Shown here in pieces: positions 24,417 through 64,000 of a stretch of 64,000 bases of DNA. Source of the DNA: Siphlonurus alternatus. Taxonomy: Eukaryota; Arthropoda; Insecta; Ephemeroptera; Siphlonuridae. The stretch spans positions 28,529,192 through 28,593,191 of the forward strand of contig OX463781.1 in assembly GCA_949825025.1 (NCBI GenBank), given 5' to 3'. Numbering within the stretch: position 1 is the first letter of the stretch; each line of letters opens with the position of its first letter. Under the pieces are notes generated by a model that was not told the DNA's origin, did no database searches, and saw only the letters and a program-made list of their open reading frames with translations. A program made the translations under genes and the position numbers.

Positions 24417-25271
24417 TAACCTCGTGTTTTTAATTTTTTCATAACTTTTTAATCTTTGGCTATAATAACATGTATTCCTTAATCTAACAGAGGTGCCCAC
24501 CAATTTGGTGTCGTGAGAGATGAAATTAACTGAAAAATTGGTGCCCTGCCCTAGTAAAGGTCTATAGATTCGACTTAAGCAAGAAAATTTTCCTCGGCGA
24601 CAGGTAATATAATTCAAGATTATATTATCGTTTCGTAATATACTAATTAATTGGTTTAAAAAAAGAAAACAGATTAGGTTTTGACACTTATATGATGATA
24701 TGATACAATTTTATATTCATGAATAAGAATAAATTACTATTAAGTATTGTCGTTTACTTTAGGTTATTAATTTTATTTTATATTACACCCGTAAGAATAA
24801 TAATATACTGTTAAATTAATTGAGCGATTTGAAATATAATTTTTAGCACTGCAAAGTAATTTTTGTTTTTATTCTAACTATATAAGAAAAATAAAATTAT
24901 AACTGGATTATTATTTGTGAATGATTTTTCTTTTTTATGATTGAGCATTAATACATGCGATTTGACCTTAATTATATTAGCTCTTTTGATCAGTATATAC
25001 TTATGAAACAATTCAGTTTCTTTCATTGGAACACACATAAACAAGTTTTTTTTTAATGTAATGAAAATCTCAGGTTAATTATTTTCATATGAAATTCTAA
25101 ACGTTACAAGTAGTATCCATATTATAATCAATTTTATGATCAACTACATTAATTATTTTTTATACAAATTGCTGATTTAATTAATGTGGGAAAATAGTGT
25201 TAGGGTACTTTTTATTTAATCCAACTTGTGTAACTTTTGATTCAAACATAGGCCATCTTTGGTCCACAGAC

Positions 25272-25570
25272 TACACTGAGAAAAAAAATTAGGACGACTA
25301 AATTTACATCAGAGTGGAATAATATCTAATAAAAGAATCTTTAAAACGTCTCACACGGAAAAAAAATGTTAATTTAGGGGGGGAGTAGGAAATGTGAACA
25401 TAATTTATTACAAATACAGCATTGATTTTTATCCGTGTACGATGCTCATTAACTTTGACATTAATACTATCCATTAATTAACATTACATGTGGAAGATTT
25501 TTTGAAGGGTAGATTAACTTGTTGGTAATTAATTTGGTGATCTATAGTCCCTACTTATTTCTCAGTGTAT
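25272..25570. mobile_element. Degenerate MITE with TACACTGAGAAA ends, in nAChR 3' flank
   Basis: Left tacactgagaaaaa, right tttctcagtgta. It begins 45 nt after the distal nAChR stop codon, so it lies in the likely 3' UTR, and it contains a minus-strand AATAAA (25404-25409). Confidence 0.6.
25404..25409 (-). terminator. Candidate polyadenylation signal, distal nAChR isoform
   Basis: AATAAA on the minus strand, 206 nt after the distal stop codon and inside the MITE at 25272-25570. Nearest good hexamer found; use is inferred. Confidence 0.35.
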
Positions 25571-25614
25571 TTTTCCATCTCAAGAAAATAACTATCCAAA
25601 TTTAGTTTAAATTT

Positions 25615-60828
<35,214 letters not shown>

Positions 60829-61794
60829 CGCTGCCAGCACCGCACGGGGGCGCAGCAAGCGGCACCACTCTGCTCCCCCTCCTCCAGTCCTTCGTTGTCA
60901 TGGAAACCACGCAGCATCCTGGAGCCCAGAGTCATCGATCTAGTCAGCAGTACAGGATACCCGCGGTACCTTACGGTGTCAAATCAAACTATAGCTTTCT
61001 TGTAAGGTTTTCACCGCGTATATTTCAAATTATTAACTATAGTATATCACAGCAGCTCTATAATGTTTAGTGCTATTTTATTATACTTCATTTATTTTTT
61101 AGTTTAACCGAGTTGCTCTAATTTATTGAAATAAATAAATTTCAAATTATCATGATAATTATACATATTAAGTAAAGTTTAGAATCATGAATCGAAAATA
61201 TTTTTTTTTACATTGCAATGACTTTTCTATAGTATAAATTTATGAAATAACGCCCTTTACTTTGCATGTAATTAATAAAGATATGAGAATAATATGTATA
61301 TTCTATGTCAGGGTATGTATAAGATACTTATGTATTATACATACCCTGATTATGTTTATGCAGTTATAATTATATTGTTTCCTAAAATTATGTCCAGCCT
61401 GCGATTTATGCAACCATATCAATCTAGATGCATAAAAAGTTGCCTATTTTACACCTGTGACTAGACCTACCAGTAGGGCTCTACTCTGAAAAGGTAGAGA
61501 TGAATACAATAAGGCTTTTTAACATTGCTTTGACTCCAAACTTTGTATATTTGTATTATGTTTGAACTCGAATGAAACCTATTCTGAATGTATATCGTGA
61601 CATATTTCTCTATCTGTTCATAAATACATAATCAAATGAGACTTAAGAATCAGATTAGCCTTCTTATCTATACGTATATGTTTTCTGTATAGATGACAAT
61701 AATTATATTAGGATTCTTGGTTTAGGCATAATTTGAATGTGAATTATTTACCGGTTGAATGCTCTTGCATGATCAGACGTTCTCCTTCTTTGCT

Positions 61795-61959
61795 AGTGTA
61801 CAGTCGTCGCCTTGAAAATTTGCCCTTTGCTGAAAATTTGCCCTTTGCTGAAAATTTGCCCTTTGCGGCATTGTTAATCACAATGCCCCTTAAGAATAAC
61901 ACAGAGCATGGCGATTAAGAAGGCTGCAAGTGGGAAATATTCCAAGGCTACGAGTGTGC
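61795..61959. mobile_element. Fold-back MITE, gtgattaacaaggc family (third copy, with internal triplication)
   Basis: Ends gtgtacagtcgtcgccttg and caaggctacgagtgtgca. The interior attgttaatcacaatgcc / gagcatggcgattaag matches the copies at 51335 and 59308. It contains an 18-bp unit three times (61813-61866). Confidence 0.8.
61813..61866. repeat. 18-bp x 3 tandem repeat
   Basis: gaaaatttgccctttgct three times, the last diverging at its final base. It is an amplification of one arm of the surrounding MITE. Confidence 0.95.
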
Positions 61960-62984
61960 ATTCCGTATATTGAATTTAATTAATTTTGAATTATTAAACT
62001 TGCATGCTGATTGATCATCGTCACTGCAGTATACATAATTACATACGTCCTGCACAAAAAAGTGCTTGCGAATATTCACTTCAAGACCTTCACTCTTATT
62101 AACTGTTCAGCAGCAACAGCAATTAATAATACGTATAAATATTAATATCCTTGGACTCAATATGTTTGTATAATAAAAGAAATTTGTAATTCATTGACTA
62201 TTTAACCATTTAACTCTGACGTATTATATGGATTGTTTTTGAAACTAAGGAAAGGTATTTAAAACTCACAAAACGCGTGTTCCTTCAATAAATAAATATT
62301 ATAATTAAGTTTTTCATTGCATATAATTACATAATATTCATTTACTACATACTATTGTACATACAAATTAACGGTCATGTATAGATTATATAAGATTATA
62401 TTATATAATAAAAATACACTTTACAATACAATCATTGATTCATTTATCAAATAAGGGTAAACAAAAAATATTACATGTCACAAAAAATATTATATGGTCC
62501 CAACGGAAAAACATAATAAATGTAATTGTATATGAAAAAAAAAGAAAATGATCGAAACTTTAATCAAAGAAACAAACAATCTGCGTTTGCTACACTAATC
62601 TGTTTTTTTCAATATGAGATTTAATTTGCAATGTTGGTTCACAAGTCTTTATGTTGTAAAAATCAATAAAAATTGTTGTATCATTTATAAATAATCCTGT
62701 TAAAATTTCATTTTCCACTGTGATAAAAGCAACAGGATATTCTAGCATGATTGTTGCAAATAATAATAAGTTTCTAAGCAAAAGACAAAATCATAATAAT
62801 ACTCTAAACAACAACAACGTGAACTTAACTTGAATTTATTTGTACAAAATATTTCACAGAGAATTTAATAGCGACAGAAAGATAGATATTCTAATACAGA
62901 TGACACAATGGCAATAATTGATCGAGAGCTGAGAGATTCAGTGGAAGCAGGACTAGACTAAAGACTAAATTATAATTTTATCCC

Positions 62985-63109
62985 TCATCGACGACGGTTG
63001 ATACCAAATCGTATTCCCTTGGCCCGATTTCCATCGTCGTTGACTCCAACCATGGACTCCAGTAACGTAAGCAGTTCTCCAGCACTTAACTGCTCCTTAT
63101 TCAGCTCGC
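62985..63109 (-). CDS. Unidentified gene, terminal exon
   Basis: 125 nt after ttattttgcag, phase 1 in. Encodes ELNKEQLSAGELLTLLESMV, GVNDDGNRAK and GIRFGINRRR, stop TGA at 62987-62985. Confidence 0.65.
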
Positions 63110-63904
63110 CTGCAAAATAACACAAGTATTTTTAAAATCAAAACCTGTGATTTATCTTTGAAGCTCGATTGCGATTAAGGTGGACTTTTATGCAGCGAGG
63201 CTGTGATAAAAATTACTGGGTGCAATATATGTCAACATTAACATGGCTGTAATACGATAATAATCTTTCTCACGATATCTGCTTCATAAAAATCTGTCAG
63301 CACAAAAGCATATATAAAAAATAGACCGATTATACGCAAAGAAGCCATCAACTACAAAGCCTCCAAGAACTTATTAATTTGAAGATTAAATGGTATAATT
63401 ATGTTAAAAATTGAACACACTTTAATTCATTAATACTCTTATAATATTATAAATATTTTTTAATTCCATACTGTAAAAATAATCGACAAGCTGACATACT
63501 AAATAAATTAAGAAGAGTATATAGATTCATTTTTTTAATGTGGAAGTGTTAATTTATTGACAAAAAGTTTACAATGTAACAGCTTTTGAAACGTTTCTCA
63601 CCCTCTAATCCTGCATAGTGCTCATCCAGTTCCAGTCCAAGTCCAGCCAGCATGTTGGCGCGATCACCCGCCACGTTGCCGGTGAGGAGAGGACTGAAGG
63701 CTGCCACCATGGCACCCAACTCCCCGCCTACCCCGTTCTCCGACCACGCGTCTCCCGGGCCACCAAGACCTCGGAAACGAGCCACCGGGTGGTAGGGCAG
63801 CAGTGACTGGTGCCTCTTCTCAGCCTGCGTCAAGAGGCGACGAGCCAGGTACTGCGGTAACATCGACATACGCATACCTTGGTGCACGGCCTCACGCAAC
63901 GTTT
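62985..63904 (-). CDS. Unidentified protein, last two coding exons (gene continues right of window)
   Basis: Exons 63904-63602 and 63109-62985 join in phase 1 and end in TGA, giving the C-terminal 141 full codons of a protein I do not recognise. Evidence for a real gene: GC-rich coding sequence in AT-rich DNA, good acceptors (ctgttgttgcag, ttattttgcag), a good donor (GAGG|gtgaga) and an open frame across the junction. The sequence begins TLREAVHQGMRMSMLPQYLA and has dibasic sites (RR, KR). It has a Gly/Ala/Leu-rich middle (GGELGAMVAAFSPLL), an acidic end (EGELNKEQLSAGELLTLLES) and a basic tail (GIRFGINRRR). A secreted prohormone-like protein is one possibility, but the RFG is not followed by a basic pair, so no amidated peptide is implied. 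Confidence 0.65.
63110..63601 (-). other. Intron of the unidentified gene
   Basis: 492 bp, AT-rich, nothing recognised. Confidence 0.5.
63602..63904 (-). CDS. Unidentified gene, penultimate exon
   Basis: 303 nt, acceptor ctctgttgttgcag, donor GAGG|gtgaga. Encodes 101 residues from TLREAVHQGM to HYAGLE. The first codon is split with an exon beyond the window or in the last 96 bases, where none was seen. Confidence 0.65.
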
Positions 63905-64000
63905 CTGCAACAACAGAGCATTTACAAGGATATTTAGAATATAGAAGGTGGCTTAGACTGTCAAACTAAAGTAGGGTCCTTCTTTTCCTTCATTTCATAA

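Larger units (their letters stand above)
19062..25271. other. Transposon-rich convergent intergenic region
   Basis: No gene recognised between gene C and the 3' end of the nAChR gene. Contents: hAT MITE 19463-19633, poly-T 20496-20536, fold-backs at 20701-21018, 21498-21916, 23647-23739 and 24128-24416. A 75-codon open stretch at 21039-21263 resembles nothing I know. A GC-richer patch at 22720-22860 is unexplained. Confidence 0.55.
60829..62984. other. nAChR 5' flank and intergenic region
   Basis: The first 130 bases are GC-rich 5' UTR or promoter. They contain an upstream ATG at 60901-60899 that is out of frame with the receptor. Beyond is AT-rich DNA with a MITE at 61795-61959. The ORF at 62590-62781 has no recognisable content. 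No TATA box or initiator could be assigned. Confidence 0.5.

Overview
The window looks like AT-rich arthropod nuclear DNA. It has small phase-matched exons with GT..AG borders, kilobase introns, long AT and CT microsatellites and many fold-back MITEs. An insect is most likely: the two recognisable gene families are the insect nicotinic acetylcholine receptor (nAChR) and the DM4/DM12 family. A decayed repeat near 32.8 kb recalls repeats I associate with polyneopteran insects (cockroaches, stick insects, grasshoppers), but that is a weak hint. I saw no prokaryotic, viral, rRNA, tRNA or CRISPR feature.

Left third, plus strand (1-19.1 kb): a tandem cluster of three DM4/DM12 genes, small secreted proteins of unknown function. 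Gene A (exons 2-4, 1068-1702) lacks its first exon, which probably lies left of the window. Gene B (4222-13450) has four exons and a 7.9-kb intron enlarged by a 3.3-kb hAT-like element. Gene C (16470-19061) has four exons. Exons 3-4 of A and B, with the intron between them, are about 97% identical, while exon 2 is strongly diverged. This is a sharp gene-conversion or segmental-copy signature.

Middle and right (25.6-60.8 kb), minus strand: one complete nAChR subunit gene. It has ten shared coding exons followed by two alternative terminal exons, each carrying transmembrane segment M4 and its own C-terminus and stop. The protein is 541 or 538 aa. From remembered family sequences it groups with insect alpha8 / Drosophila beta2 (SBD), and it keeps the adjacent cysteines of alpha subunits. 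It runs convergently to the DM4/DM12 cluster across about 6.5 kb of transposon-rich DNA. A possible 66-nt in-frame cassette exon lies between exons 3 and 4.

Right edge (62985-63904), minus strand: the last two coding exons of an unrecognised gene that ends about 2.2 kb upstream of the receptor start codon.

The rest is intron and intergenic DNA. At least seven fold-back or TIR element families could be traced by eye, several with target-site duplications. There are also microsatellites, a 43-bp x 4 minisatellite beside an nAChR splice donor, and a few GC-rich islands without a convincing gene. The best candidates for something new are the duplicated M4 terminal exons, the cassette exon, and the transposon-derived sequence beside the splice site and in the 3' end of those terminal exons.
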